Below are positions 8,286 to 15,940 of a DNA stretch of 64,000 nucleotides, one piece after another. A program made the translations under genes and the position numbers. The DNA comes from Loktanella gaetbuli. GTDB taxonomy: Bacteria > Pseudomonadota > Alphaproteobacteria > Rhodobacterales > Rhodobacteraceae. Position 1 is the first letter of the stretch, and the number at the start of each line of letters is the position of its first letter. The stretch spans positions 124,001 to 188,000 of the forward strand of contig NZ_JAJATZ010000004.1 of assembly GCF_020531945.1 (NCBI RefSeq). The letters run 5' to 3'. The notes below the pieces were generated by a model. The model made no database searches. It had not been told where the DNA came from and saw only the letters and a program-made list of their open reading frames with translations.

Positions 8286-9259
8286 AACGCGATATCGGAT
8301 GTGGCACCCTGTCCGGTCCGTGAAACGCCGGGCAGGGCGCACAACATTTCAAACAGCAGGCCCGCGCCCGCCACGGCGGTGTTGCCGGGCATGTCGTAGG
8401 GCGGCGACACCTCGACCAGATCGCAGCCGACCAGATTGAGACCAGCGCAGCCGCGCACGATTTCCATGCCTTGCTGGATTGTCAGACCACCGATTTCCGC
8501 GGTGCCCGTGCCAGGGGCAAATGCGGGGTCCAGACTGTCGATATCAAAGGTCAGATAGACCGGGGCATCGCCGATCCGGTCGCGGATTTGCGCCATCAAC
8601 GGGATCAGTGATCTGTGCCAGCAGGCCTCGGCCGGGATGACGGACCAGCCACGCGCGCGGCCCCAGTCGAAATCGGCGGGGGCATAGCCGGTGCCGCGCA
8701 ATCCGATCTGGAACACCTTGTCGTCGATCAGCAGACCTTCCTCGTGGGCGCGGCGGAACGGGCAGCCGTGGGCCACCGTTTCGCCAAACATATCCGCGTT
8801 AGTGTCGGCATGGGCATCGACGTGGATCAGCGCGACAGGACCGTGTTTTTCGGCAATCGCCCGCAGAATGGGCCAGGTGATCGTATGATCCCCGCCCAGT
8901 GTCAGCGGGATCACGTCGTGGGCCAGCACCGCGCGGTAGTGATCGGCAATGATCCCGACCGATTTTTTCAGATCGAATGTGTTGATGGGCACGTCGCCAA
9001 GGTCCGCCACCTGCAAGCTGTCAAAGGGCGCGGCCCCGGTCGCCATGTTGTAGGGGCGCAGCATCCTGCTTTCGTCGCGGATCTGGCGCGGACCCAACCG
9101 CGTGCCGGGCCGGTTTGACGTGCCGATATCCAGCGGTACGCCAATGAAACAGGCATCCAGCCCGGCGGCGCTGTTCTGTGCGGGCAGCCGCATCATGGTC
9201 GCGGGGCCACCGAAACGGGGCATGGTATTGCCGCCCAGCGGCTGGTTGAGATCGGTCAT
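8282..9259 (-). CDS. speB: Agmatinase/ureohydrolase family protein
   Basis: A 325-residue ureohydrolase with all metal-binding motifs: GGDHTITWPI, HVDAHADT and TFDIDSLDPAFAPGTGT, which together bind a binuclear manganese (or nickel) centre. Members cleave guanidino compounds to urea plus an amine: agmatine, guanidinobutyrate, guanidinopropionate, or free guanidine in one subgroup. Substrate choice depends on loops I cannot judge, so the agmatinase name is by family only. The ATG at 9259 begins MTDLNQPLGGN, the usual N-terminus for this group; an extension to 9391 would overlap the polymerase gene. A 68-bp gap separates it from the polysaccharide locus upstream. Confidence 0.85.
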   Translation of the reverse strand: MTDLNQPLGGNTMPRFGGPATMMRLPAQNSAAGLDACFIGVPLDIGTSNRPGTRLGPRQIRDESRMLRPYNMATGAAPFDSLQVADLGDVPINTFDLKKSVGIIADHYRAVLAHDVIPLTLGGDHTITWPILRAIAEKHGPVALIHVDAHADTNADMFGETVAHGCPFRRAHEEGLLIDDKVFQIGLRGTGYAPADFDWGRARGWSVIPAEACWHRSLIPLMAQIRDRIGDAPVYLTFDIDSLDPAFAPGTGTAEIGGLTIQQGMEIVRGCAGLNLVGCDLVEVSPPYDMPGNTAVAGAGLLFEMLCALPGVSRTGQGATSDIAF

Positions 9260-9327
9260 GACGTTATCCTGTGGTGCATCCCCGGATACCTTGGGGCAGG
9301 GGCGGGTCCGTGACAACGCCCCGTTGA

Positions 9328-10593
9328 TCACAAGGCAGGGGCGCTGCGCACCTCGCGCGCGTGGATGCCCAAGAGCATCAGGCCCGGCCACAGCAGATAG
9401 GCCTCGATTTCGACGTTTTCACCAAAGGACAGCAGCGTCAGCGTCATCATGAAGCCCATTGGCAGCCGTCCGCGCGGCCCCAGCGTGGCGTCCTTCATCG
9501 CGATGGCCAACTGCCAGACAAAGGGCACCAGCAGCGCCAGCAGGCCGACCACGCCCTTGACGAACAACAGCCCGTACCAGGTGTGGTGGCTGCCGATGGG
9601 CATGTATTCCACCGCGTGCGATCCAGGGGCCACGCGCCCGTGGCCGAACCAGACCGCATCATTTTTCCAGCGTTCCCATGCGATCCGCTGCAGGGTTTCG
9701 CGGACCCGCGTGCTGTCGGCGCGCGCGCCCTTGAACGTCGCCACCGCATCAAGGGCCGCCGCCGCCATCGTCGCACCCAGCATCGCCATCGAGGCGGTCA
9801 GACCGGCGACCACCTGCCAGGCCCAGCCACGCAACAGCAACGGCATCATGCGGGGTCCGATCGTGCAGGCCACCAGCCCCACCAACCCCATGCGCGATTT
9901 CGACGCGAGGATCATCAGCATGCCCGCGGCGATCCCGATGCGCCGCCAGCGTGTGTTGTCCTCTTCCATCGCGAACAGGACCATCATCAGGCCCAGCATC
10001 GCGGCAAAGGGCGACCAGGGGGCATAGAATTGCCAGCGTGGCGTCCAGCTGGATGGGTCCCAGGTAAAGAAATAGACCGAGAAATATTCCGGCCCTGGTC
10101 CGCCGACGGCCTTGAGCGGTGAGGTGAAAATCTTTTCCGGCAATCCGATATGTGGTGCGGCCAGCAGGATGGGGGCCAGGATCAATGTGCCCAGCCCGAT
10201 GACGCATTGCCCCCGGATCAGCACGCTGCGCCGGATCGGCAGGACGGCACCCGCCAGCGGAAACAGCGCCATCAAGGCCCAGCCCTTGGCCCAGCCGATG
10301 CTGGATTTGATCGTCTGCTTCAGGCCCATGTCCCAGTTCAGGTGACCGACCCAGAGCGCGATCAGCATCACCGCCATGCCGATGATCCACATCCAGACCA
10401 CCGGCGGGATCGGCCCTGCCGCGCGCATGTCGTCCCGGATGGCATCCCCCAGGAACAGCACCAGCACGGCCAACCCGCCCAGCATCCAGGCCAGAACGGG
10501 TCCCACCACGTAGAGCGCGCCGATGAAATAAAGCGGCCAAGTGTAAACCAGCGTCTTGTAGATGAACCGCTCGACCGGGTTCAGGTCGGTCAT
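9328..10593 (-). CDS. O-antigen ligase/Wzy-like polysaccharide polymerase
   Basis: A 421-residue integral membrane protein with about ten to twelve hydrophobic segments and a large periplasmic loop (roughly residues 265-345) carrying a GHGRV...GSHHTWYGLLFVKG pattern. This is characteristic of the O-antigen ligase/Wzy superfamily (PF04932). It would polymerise lipid-linked repeat units at the periplasmic face. Its start overlaps the stop of the chain-length gene by 4 bp, so the two are one operon. In context (flippase, co-polymerase and outer-membrane exporter nearby) a Wzy polymerase is more likely than an LPS ligase. Confidence 0.8.
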   Translation of the reverse strand: MTDLNPVERFIYKTLVYTWPLYFIGALYVVGPVLAWMLGGLAVLVLFLGDAIRDDMRAAGPIPPVVWMWIIGMAVMLIALWVGHLNWDMGLKQTIKSSIGWAKGWALMALFPLAGAVLPIRRSVLIRGQCVIGLGTLILAPILLAAPHIGLPEKIFTSPLKAVGGPGPEYFSVYFFTWDPSSWTPRWQFYAPWSPFAAMLGLMMVLFAMEEDNTRWRRIGIAAGMLMILASKSRMGLVGLVACTIGPRMMPLLLRGWAWQVVAGLTASMAMLGATMAAAALDAVATFKGARADSTRVRETLQRIAWERWKNDAVWFGHGRVAPGSHAVEYMPIGSHHTWYGLLFVKGVVGLLALLVPFVWQLAIAMKDATLGPRGRLPMGFMMTLTLLSFGENVEIEAYLLWPGLMLLGIHAREVRSAPAL

Positions 10594-12023
10594 GCGGGAC
10601 GCTCCGGTTTGGTCAGCAGGCGGCTGATCAGTGCCAGACGGACCCAGCCCATCATCAGGCCGAACAGCATCATCATTGTCGCGGCCCCGCCTGCGGCATA
10701 GGCCAGCTTGCGGTTGGGGGATGAAGGTCTGTCCGCAAGCGACGGGTTTTCCAGCACCTGCACCAGCGGATAGGACGCGTAAACGTCCGATTTGCTGGAT
10801 TGCGCCCGCGCGATGGCCGAGGCAAAGACAGCCTCTGCCACCGAAAAATCACGTTCGAGGTCCTGAAGTTGTGCGGCGGCCGCAGCCTTGGCGGCCAGAT
10901 CGCGCTGACCTGCGGCGTACTGCGCACGCAGCGCCTCGAGCTGTTCGCGCGCGCCGCGGCTGTCTGCCTGCATCTGGACCAGTTGCGCCAGCAGGTCGGC
11001 CCGCACGCCCTGCGGTGCGAGGTCGAGGCCGGCCAGTGTTGCATCATCCAGACCCGTGACCTGTCGCGCGAGGGCCTGTGCCGTGCTGCGTGCAGTATCG
11101 TGGCCCTGTCGGGCCGTGACGACCTGCGGATGGCGCGGTCCGAATTGCGATTGCGCCTCTGCCAGCTGGGCTGCAAAGCGCGCAGCCTCGTCCAGCAAGG
11201 ACAGATAGGCACCGTCGGCAAAGAGCTTGAGCGTGCGGGCCGCTGCCTCGGCACTGACGCCCAGTTGTGCCGAGAGGCTGGCTGTCGCGGCCTCTTTTTC
11301 GGCGAGGGTTGCCGTCTGGGCGCGCAGTTCGGTTTCCAAGGCAAGGTGCCGGTCCATCAGCACGTCGTATTGTTCGACCGACAACAATCCGCTGCTGTCC
11401 TGGAGGGTGCTGATGGCGGCCCGGGTCTGCGCGACCGAATCGCGATAGTCGGCGATGGCCTGCAACCCGCTGTCCTCGCGGGTTGCAACCTCGTCGGCGC
11501 GCAGGGCGTCCAATTCGGTGAAAAACGCATCCAGGATCGCCTCGCCGCGCGCCTTGGCCTCGACGGGGCTGCCGCCTGTCATTTCGAAATGGATCAGGCT
11601 GGTCTGGTCGACCAGTGACACGCGCGGGCGGCCCAGATCCGGCATGCTGATGTCCAGTGACCTGGCGGCCGCCGCGAGGATGCGGTCGGCGTTCAGCAGT
11701 CGTTTGTAGGTTTCGGTCGGGCTGACCGCGTTGCTGGCAAATGCAGAACTTGCATAAGAGCTGGCCTGACCGATGCCGTTGAGGTTCAGGGATGCGGATG
11801 CCCCCGAACCGGGCAGGATCAGCGACGTGCTGGATTTGTAGGTCAGCGGTGCTGTCCGCAGATACCCCGTGATCGGTGCCCAGATCAGTGTGGCCCCCAG
11901 GATCGCGAATGCCGCATAGCGGGGCAGGCGGCCCAGATCGGCCAACCCGCCACCCAGCAGGGCACGGCGGATACGCGACCGGCGCGGTGTGGCAGCAGGG
12001 GGCAGGGTGGGGGCAATCAACAT
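10590..12023 (-). CDS. Polysaccharide co-polymerase, Wzz/GumC-like, without tyrosine-kinase domain
   Basis: A 477-residue chain-length/export protein. It has a first membrane segment at about residues 36-55 (YAAFAILGATLIWAPITGYL), a long periplasmic coiled-coil region (about 190-400, rich in A, L, E, Q and R), and a second membrane segment near the C-terminus (YAAGGAATMMMLFGLMMGW) followed by only a short tail. The cytoplasmic BY-kinase domain of Wzc is absent, so it is of the GumC/PCP type. It should govern chain length and link polymerisation to the outer-membrane exporter. I chose the ATG at 12023 because AGGAG lies 7 nt upstream; a TTG two codons earlier is too close to that site. The upstream region holds two inverted repeats. 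Confidence 0.85.
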   Translation of the reverse strand: MLIAPTLPPAATPRRSRIRRALLGGGLADLGRLPRYAAFAILGATLIWAPITGYLRTAPLTYKSSTSLILPGSGASASLNLNGIGQASSYASSAFASNAVSPTETYKRLLNADRILAAAARSLDISMPDLGRPRVSLVDQTSLIHFEMTGGSPVEAKARGEAILDAFFTELDALRADEVATREDSGLQAIADYRDSVAQTRAAISTLQDSSGLLSVEQYDVLMDRHLALETELRAQTATLAEKEAATASLSAQLGVSAEAAARTLKLFADGAYLSLLDEAARFAAQLAEAQSQFGPRHPQVVTARQGHDTARSTAQALARQVTGLDDATLAGLDLAPQGVRADLLAQLVQMQADSRGAREQLEALRAQYAAGQRDLAAKAAAAAQLQDLERDFSVAEAVFASAIARAQSSKSDVYASYPLVQVLENPSLADRPSSPNRKLAYAAGGAATMMMLFGLMMGWVRLALISRLLTKPERPA

Positions 12024-12059
12024 CGGCAATCTCCTTTGCCGCTGTTTACCTATTTGCCA

Positions 12060-12088
12060 ATTAACCGTCGCGTGGGCGTATGGTTAAT
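12060..12088. promoter_or_regulatory. ATTAACC-N15-GGTTAAT inverted repeat upstream of the co-polymerase gene
   Basis: Perfect 7-bp arms (12060-12066 and 12082-12088) lie 37 bp upstream of the co-polymerase start. TTAACC is the half-site of the alphaproteobacterial cell-cycle regulator CtrA, so this is a candidate CtrA or similar operator. No experimental support is visible in sequence. Confidence 0.4.
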
Positions 12089-12112
12089 CGTCCGGTCCAT
12101 CCGTCCGTCGCA

Positions 12113-12128
12113 CTATCCGTCAGGATAG
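12113..12128. promoter_or_regulatory. 16-bp palindrome CTATCC-N4-GGATAG, copy 1
   Basis: The sequence CTATCCGTCAGGATAG lies between the response-regulator stop and the co-polymerase start, 89 nt upstream of the latter. It matches two other copies in this locus (15289-15304 and 19742-19757) at 13 of 16 positions in all three. It is a candidate operator. Its position 4 nt past the regulator stop would also allow a terminator role, but it has no T tract. Confidence 0.6.
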
Positions 12129-12132
12129 GTCT

Positions 12133-12747
12133 TTAGAAGAGCCCCGCCTCGCGGGCGATCATCGCAGCCTGCGTGCGGTTTGCGGCCCCGACCTTGCGGT
12201 ATAGCGTTTTGACATGCAGCTTTACGGTCGGTTCGGTAATGTCGAGGTCGCGGGCGATTTCCTTGTTGGATTTGCCTTCGGTCAAGCCCTTGAGAACCTG
12301 CAATTCCCGCGCCGTCAGCTTCTCTGCCAGCGGGTTGCATTGGGTTTCCTCGACCGCCGTCATGAAATCGATGGGGGCGTATTGTTCGCCCATCGCCATG
12401 AATTTCACAGCGTTGACCAGCGATTTGGCGGGGAGGGATTTCGGCACGAAACCGGCTGCACCCGACTCGAGCGCATCCTCTGCGATCTGGCGGGTCGCCT
12501 CTCCGGACATCAGCGCGACACGCTGACCATCCCCCATTGCAATCGCCTTTTTCAAACCGTCCAACCCGTTCATGCCGGGCATGTTGTAGTCCAGCAGGAT
12601 GAGGTCATAAGGCGCGTCCGCAGTGATCCGCGCGCAGGCAGCGTCGAAATCCGCGACGGATTCCGTGTCGATCCCGCCCTGGGCCTGCAAGAACATGACA
12701 AGCGTATCCCGCAGCAGGTCGTGATCATCGGCGATCAATACTCTCAT
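12133..12747 (-). CDS. LuxR/NarL-family response regulator
   Basis: A 204-residue two-domain regulator. The receiver domain (1-120) has the acidic pair D7/D8, phospho-acceptor D53 in LILLDYNMPG, and K103 in FVPKSLP. The C-terminal helix-turn-helix (about 138-200) has LTARELQVLKGLTEGKSNKEIA and TVKLHVKTLYRKVGAANRTQA. It should be phosphorylated through the HPt domain of the hybrid kinase encoded 3 kb away and then bind DNA as a dimer. It sits at the head of the minus-strand polysaccharide genes and close to one of the three 16-bp palindromes, so it is the best candidate to bind them. An inverted repeat at 12819-12840 lies 72 bp upstream of its start. Confidence 0.92.
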   Translation of the reverse strand: MRVLIADDHDLLRDTLVMFLQAQGGIDTESVADFDAACARITADAPYDLILLDYNMPGMNGLDGLKKAIAMGDGQRVALMSGEATRQIAEDALESGAAGFVPKSLPAKSLVNAVKFMAMGEQYAPIDFMTAVEETQCNPLAEKLTARELQVLKGLTEGKSNKEIARDLDITEPTVKLHVKTLYRKVGAANRTQAAMIAREAGLF

Positions 12748-12818
12748 AGCGTGTCCTCGTTTCGTTAATGCAGCCTAGACAATCACTGTGACCAATCAAA
12801 GGCGCCACGACCCACAAT

Positions 12819-12840
12819 ATTGGTTAGGGCGTTAACCAAT
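12819..12840. promoter_or_regulatory. ATTGGTTA-N6-TAACCAAT inverted repeat in a divergent promoter region
   Basis: Perfect 8-bp arms separated by 6 bp lie between the response-regulator gene (minus) and the glycosyltransferase fusion gene (plus). The arms contain TTAACCA, close to a CtrA half-site. This is a plausible operator for either divergent gene; the binding factor is unknown. Confidence 0.45.
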
Positions 12841-12994
12841 TAGGATATGTTTACCATTCAATTGGGGGCGACCATGACCCGCTGTAGATGTCGCAGCATC
12901 GCATGGGGCGTCCGCCTGTCCGCTCGCTCCGTTGCGAGAAGTGCCTGTTTTCAAGGATCTATGACCCAGATCATTTGAACACAGGACGACCCCG

Positions 12995-14374
12995 ATGAAA
13001 CATACTGCTGACGATTTTCGCGCCGCCTTGCCCGTCATGCTGCGTCCGACGACTTATCTGCCGACGCTGGACCTGACACTGGCCAACATGACGACACCGC
13101 AAGCCGTGGCACAATTGCTGGCCCCGGGACGCCGCCGTGCGTTCTTTGTCAACGCCCACTGCGCCAACGTGATGGAGAGCGACCGCCAGTATGCGGCTGC
13201 GCTGCGCTGCGCCGACATGCTGTTGCCCGACGGCGTAGGCGTGTCGCTGGCCGCCCGGATGACAGGACAACGGTTGACCGCAAACCTGAACGGCACCGAC
13301 CTGATCCCGGCGCTGCTGGTCCAGGCCGCCCGCGAAGGTCGCGGCGTGTTCCTGTTCGGCGGCACGCCCGGAACAGCTGATCTGGCGGCACGCAACCTGA
13401 TCCGTGCCATTCCACATCTGCGGATCACAGGAACACGTGACGGTTTCGCCGGTGCGCAGGACGATGCCGCGGTCATCGCCGATATCAACGCCAGCGGTGC
13501 CGATATCGTGCTGGTCGCGCTGGGTGTGCCTGTGCAGGAAATCTGGTTGCACCGCAATGCGCACCTGTTGAATGCCTCGTTGACATTGGGCGTGGGGGCC
13601 GCACTGGATTTCTACGCGGGCAACGTATCGCGCGCGCCGGCCTGGCTGCGCCGTGCCCGGTCCGAATGGATCTGGCGGCTGGCGCAGGAACCACGGCGCC
13701 TGGCGAAACGGTATCTGCTTGGCAACGCGACATTTCTGGCCCGCAGCGCCATCCGGGCCGTGCGTCACGCACCACGCGCAGCTGTGTTCCGCCGCACGCT
13801 GGACATCACGGTGTCTGCATCCGCACTGGTCGCACTGGCACCGTTGTGCGCGCTGACCGCCATCGCCATCAAGATGGACAGCCGTGGTCCGGTCTTTTTC
13901 CGCCAGACGCGGGTTGGCCGGGACGGCGTCCCGTTCCAGATGCTCAAGTTCCGGTCGATGGGGCAGGACGCCGAGGCCCGCCGGGCAGCGCTACTTGCGA
14001 CCTCTGACCGCGAGGGTGTGTGTTTCAAATCCCGCAACGATCCGCGCGTCACCCGCGTGGGCCGGTTCATCCGGCGGTTTTCCATCGACGAGCTGCCGCA
14101 GATCCTGAACGTCCTGCGCGGGGAGATGTCGATCGTCGGTCCGCGTCCTGCCCTGCCATCCGAGGTGGCGGCCTATCCCGCACGTGCCTACGGGCGGCTG
14201 GCGGTGAAACCCGGGATCACCGGCCTTTGGCAGGTGTCCGGCCGTGCCGATATCGGGTTCGACCGGATGATCGACATGGATCTGGCCTATGCCGCATCGC
14301 GCACCCTGATCCTGGACCTGATCCTGATCGCCATGACCTTCCGCGCCGTCCTGTCCGGCCGCGGCGCCCATTGA
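12995..14374 (+). CDS. GT26 glycosyltransferase fused to a polyprenyl-phosphate sugar-1-phosphate transferase
   Basis: A 459-residue protein with two normally separate enzymes. Residues about 25-235 are a WecG/TagA/CpsF (GT26) domain: RRRAFFVNAHCANVMES, LLPDGVGVSLAARM, NGTDLIPALL, LVALGVPVQEIWL and VGAALDFYAGNVSRAPAWL. Residues about 265-459 are a monotopic phosphoglycosyltransferase: a hydrophobic re-entrant helix after FRRTLDITVS, then KFRSM, the catalytic D365-E366 pair in SIDELPQ, and SIVGPRPALPSE. The second domain would load the first sugar phosphate onto undecaprenyl phosphate and the first would add the next sugar, so one polypeptide could perform the first two steps of repeat-unit assembly. 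galU follows after 23 bp in the same operon. Confidence 0.9.
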   Translation: MKHTADDFRAALPVMLRPTTYLPTLDLTLANMTTPQAVAQLLAPGRRRAFFVNAHCANVMESDRQYAAALRCADMLLPDGVGVSLAARMTGQRLTANLNGTDLIPALLVQAAREGRGVFLFGGTPGTADLAARNLIRAIPHLRITGTRDGFAGAQDDAAVIADINASGADIVLVALGVPVQEIWLHRNAHLLNASLTLGVGAALDFYAGNVSRAPAWLRRARSEWIWRLAQEPRRLAKRYLLGNATFLARSAIRAVRHAPRAAVFRRTLDITVSASALVALAPLCALTAIAIKMDSRGPVFFRQTRVGRDGVPFQMLKFRSMGQDAEARRAALLATSDREGVCFKSRNDPRVTRVGRFIRRFSIDELPQILNVLRGEMSIVGPRPALPSEVAAYPARAYGRLAVKPGITGLWQVSGRADIGFDRMIDMDLAYAASRTLILDLILIAMTFRAVLSGRGAH

Positions 14375-14397
14375 CCACTGAAACAAGGAGAACCGAC

Positions 14398-15285
14398 ATG
14401 ACACATATCCGCAAAGCCGTCTTTCCCGTCGCAGGCATGGGCACACGTTTTCTGCCCGCCACGAAATCCATTCCCAAGGAAATGCTGACCCTCGTGGATC
14501 GTCCCCTGATCCAATACGCCGTAGACGAGGCCCGCGAGGCCGGGATCGAGGAATTCATCTTTGTCTCGGCCGCCGGCAAGGGGGCGCTGGAGGATTATTT
14601 CGACACCGCCGCCCTTCTGGAACATCGCCTGCGCGAAAAGGGCAAGACTGCTGCGCTGGATGCGCTGGCGTGCAGCCACATGCCAGAGGGTGCATTGACG
14701 ATCCTGCGGCAGGCGCAGCCCTTGGGGTTGGGGCATGCGGTGCGGCAGGCCCGGCATCTGATCGGCAAGGAATCCTTTGCCGTCCTCTTGCCCGATGACG
14801 TCATCATGGGCGCGCCCGGTGCCTTGAAACAGATGGTGCAGGCCCACGCCCGTGTCGGTGGGCATATGGTCGCCACGCTGGACGTGCCACGCGCGGATAC
14901 GGCGTCCTATGGCGTGCTGGATGTGGCCCAGCAGCAGGGTCGGATCGCCCATGCCAGGGGCATGGTGGAAAAACCGGCACCGGACGCGGCACCTTCGACG
15001 CAGGCGGTTGTCGGACGCTACATTCTGGAATCTGCGATTTTCGACCGGTTGGCGGCGCTGACGCCGGGGGCAGGCGGCGAATTGCAGCTAACCGATGCGA
15101 TCAATGCCGATGTCGACGCGATCGGGGTGACAGGCTACCGATTCGCCGGTGAACGGTTCGATTGCGGATCGGTGCAGGGCTATGTTCAGGCAACGGCCGC
15201 CTATGCCATGGCGCGGTCCGACCTGGGTGGCCCGTTTGCGGATTTTGTCAATCAGCGTACGGGCGCGCAGCAGATGGCCGCCTGA
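14398..15285 (+). CDS. galU: UTP-glucose-1-phosphate uridylyltransferase
   Basis: A 295-residue nucleotidyltransferase that makes UDP-glucose, a donor for the polysaccharide glycosyltransferases. The N-terminal signature AGMGTRFLPATKSIPKEML, the PLGLGHAV motif, LLPDDV (metal-binding aspartate) and the ELQLTDAI segment are all present. Length matches bacterial GalU. The ATG at 14398 is preceded by AAGGAG. It directly follows the glycosyltransferase fusion gene. One of the locus's 16-bp palindromes lies 3 nt beyond its stop. Confidence 0.95.
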   Translation: MTHIRKAVFPVAGMGTRFLPATKSIPKEMLTLVDRPLIQYAVDEAREAGIEEFIFVSAAGKGALEDYFDTAALLEHRLREKGKTAALDALACSHMPEGALTILRQAQPLGLGHAVRQARHLIGKESFAVLLPDDVIMGAPGALKQMVQAHARVGGHMVATLDVPRADTASYGVLDVAQQQGRIAHARGMVEKPAPDAAPSTQAVVGRYILESAIFDRLAALTPGAGGELQLTDAINADVDAIGVTGYRFAGERFDCGSVQGYVQATAAYAMARSDLGGPFADFVNQRTGAQQMAA

Positions 15286-15288
15286 AAC

Positions 15289-15304
15289 CTATCCTTTCGG
15301 ATAG
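15289..15304. promoter_or_regulatory. 16-bp palindrome CTATCC-N4-GGATAG, copy 2
   Basis: The sequence CTATCCTTTCGGATAG (arms extend one more base pair each side) lies between galU and the periplasmic-protein gene, 78 nt upstream of the latter's ATG. It is the second of three matching palindromes in the locus. A hairpin terminator for galU is an alternative, but no T run follows. Confidence 0.6.
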
Positions 15305-15382
15305 GGGATTATCCCGATGCCCGACTATCGGACTGGACGCCCTCGGGCATAGATTTGCCGTAATGAAAGAGGATGACTGACC

Positions 15383-15898
15383 ATGATCAAATTTCTGCGC
15401 ACAATCGCCGGTGCATCGGCGATCCTGATCCTGAGTGCCACGCCGCTGCTGGCACAGGATATTCCTGCACCGCAGGGCGATGTCCTGCTGACGATCACGG
15501 GCAATATCCAGATGACGAACGTGGACGATCAGCTTCAACTGGATCGCGATGCGCTGATGGCGCTGGAGGCTGCCACCTTTGAAACCAGCACGATCTGGAC
15601 CGAAGGCGTGCACAGTTTTCAGGGCGTTTCACTGGCGACCTTGATGGAGGCCCTTGGCGTGACCGAGGGCACGATCATCGCCACGGCGATCAATGACTAT
15701 GCGGTTGAAATCCCGGTCAGCGATGCGGTCGAGGGTGGTGGCATGGTTGCCTATCTGATGGACGATGCGGAAATGCGCGTGCGGGACAAGGGGCCGTTGT
15801 GGGTCGTGTATCCGTATGACAGCGATCCGGCCTACCGCACCGAGGTCATTTATTCACGCAGCATCTGGCAACTTGACCGTCTCGAGGTCGTCAACTGA
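15383..15898 (+). CDS. Periplasmic molybdopterin-binding-domain-like protein, no cysteine
   Basis: A 171-residue protein with a signal peptide ending at about LLAQ. The rest resembles the small periplasmic proteins annotated as oxidoreductase molybdopterin-binding domain (sulfite-oxidase fold): TSTIWTEGVHSFQGVSLATLM, INDYAVEIPVSD and RVRDKGPLWVVYPYD. There is no cysteine anywhere, so the molybdenum-ligating cysteine of true sulfite-oxidase-type enzymes is missing and catalysis by that route is unlikely. It is followed within 42 bp by the hybrid kinase gene, so a role as a periplasmic ligand-binding partner of that kinase is a reasonable inference. Confidence 0.75.
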   Translation: MIKFLRTIAGASAILILSATPLLAQDIPAPQGDVLLTITGNIQMTNVDDQLQLDRDALMALEAATFETSTIWTEGVHSFQGVSLATLMEALGVTEGTIIATAINDYAVEIPVSDAVEGGGMVAYLMDDAEMRVRDKGPLWVVYPYDSDPAYRTEVIYSRSIWQLDRLEVVN

Positions 15899-15940
15899 TC
15901 CGGCATTTCCCTCAACATGCCCGACCAAGGGAGGCTCGCT

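Noticed and set aside
12832..13038. Short minus-strand open frame in the region between the response regulator and the GT26 fusion gene
   Set aside because: It overlaps the fusion gene start and the inverted repeat, has no ribosome-binding site and resembles no family.
15289..15304. Copy 2 of the 16-bp palindrome read simply as the galU terminator
   Set aside because: No T tract follows, the same sequence recurs upstream of two other genes, and copy 3 follows no gene end. A terminator role for this copy is not fully excluded.
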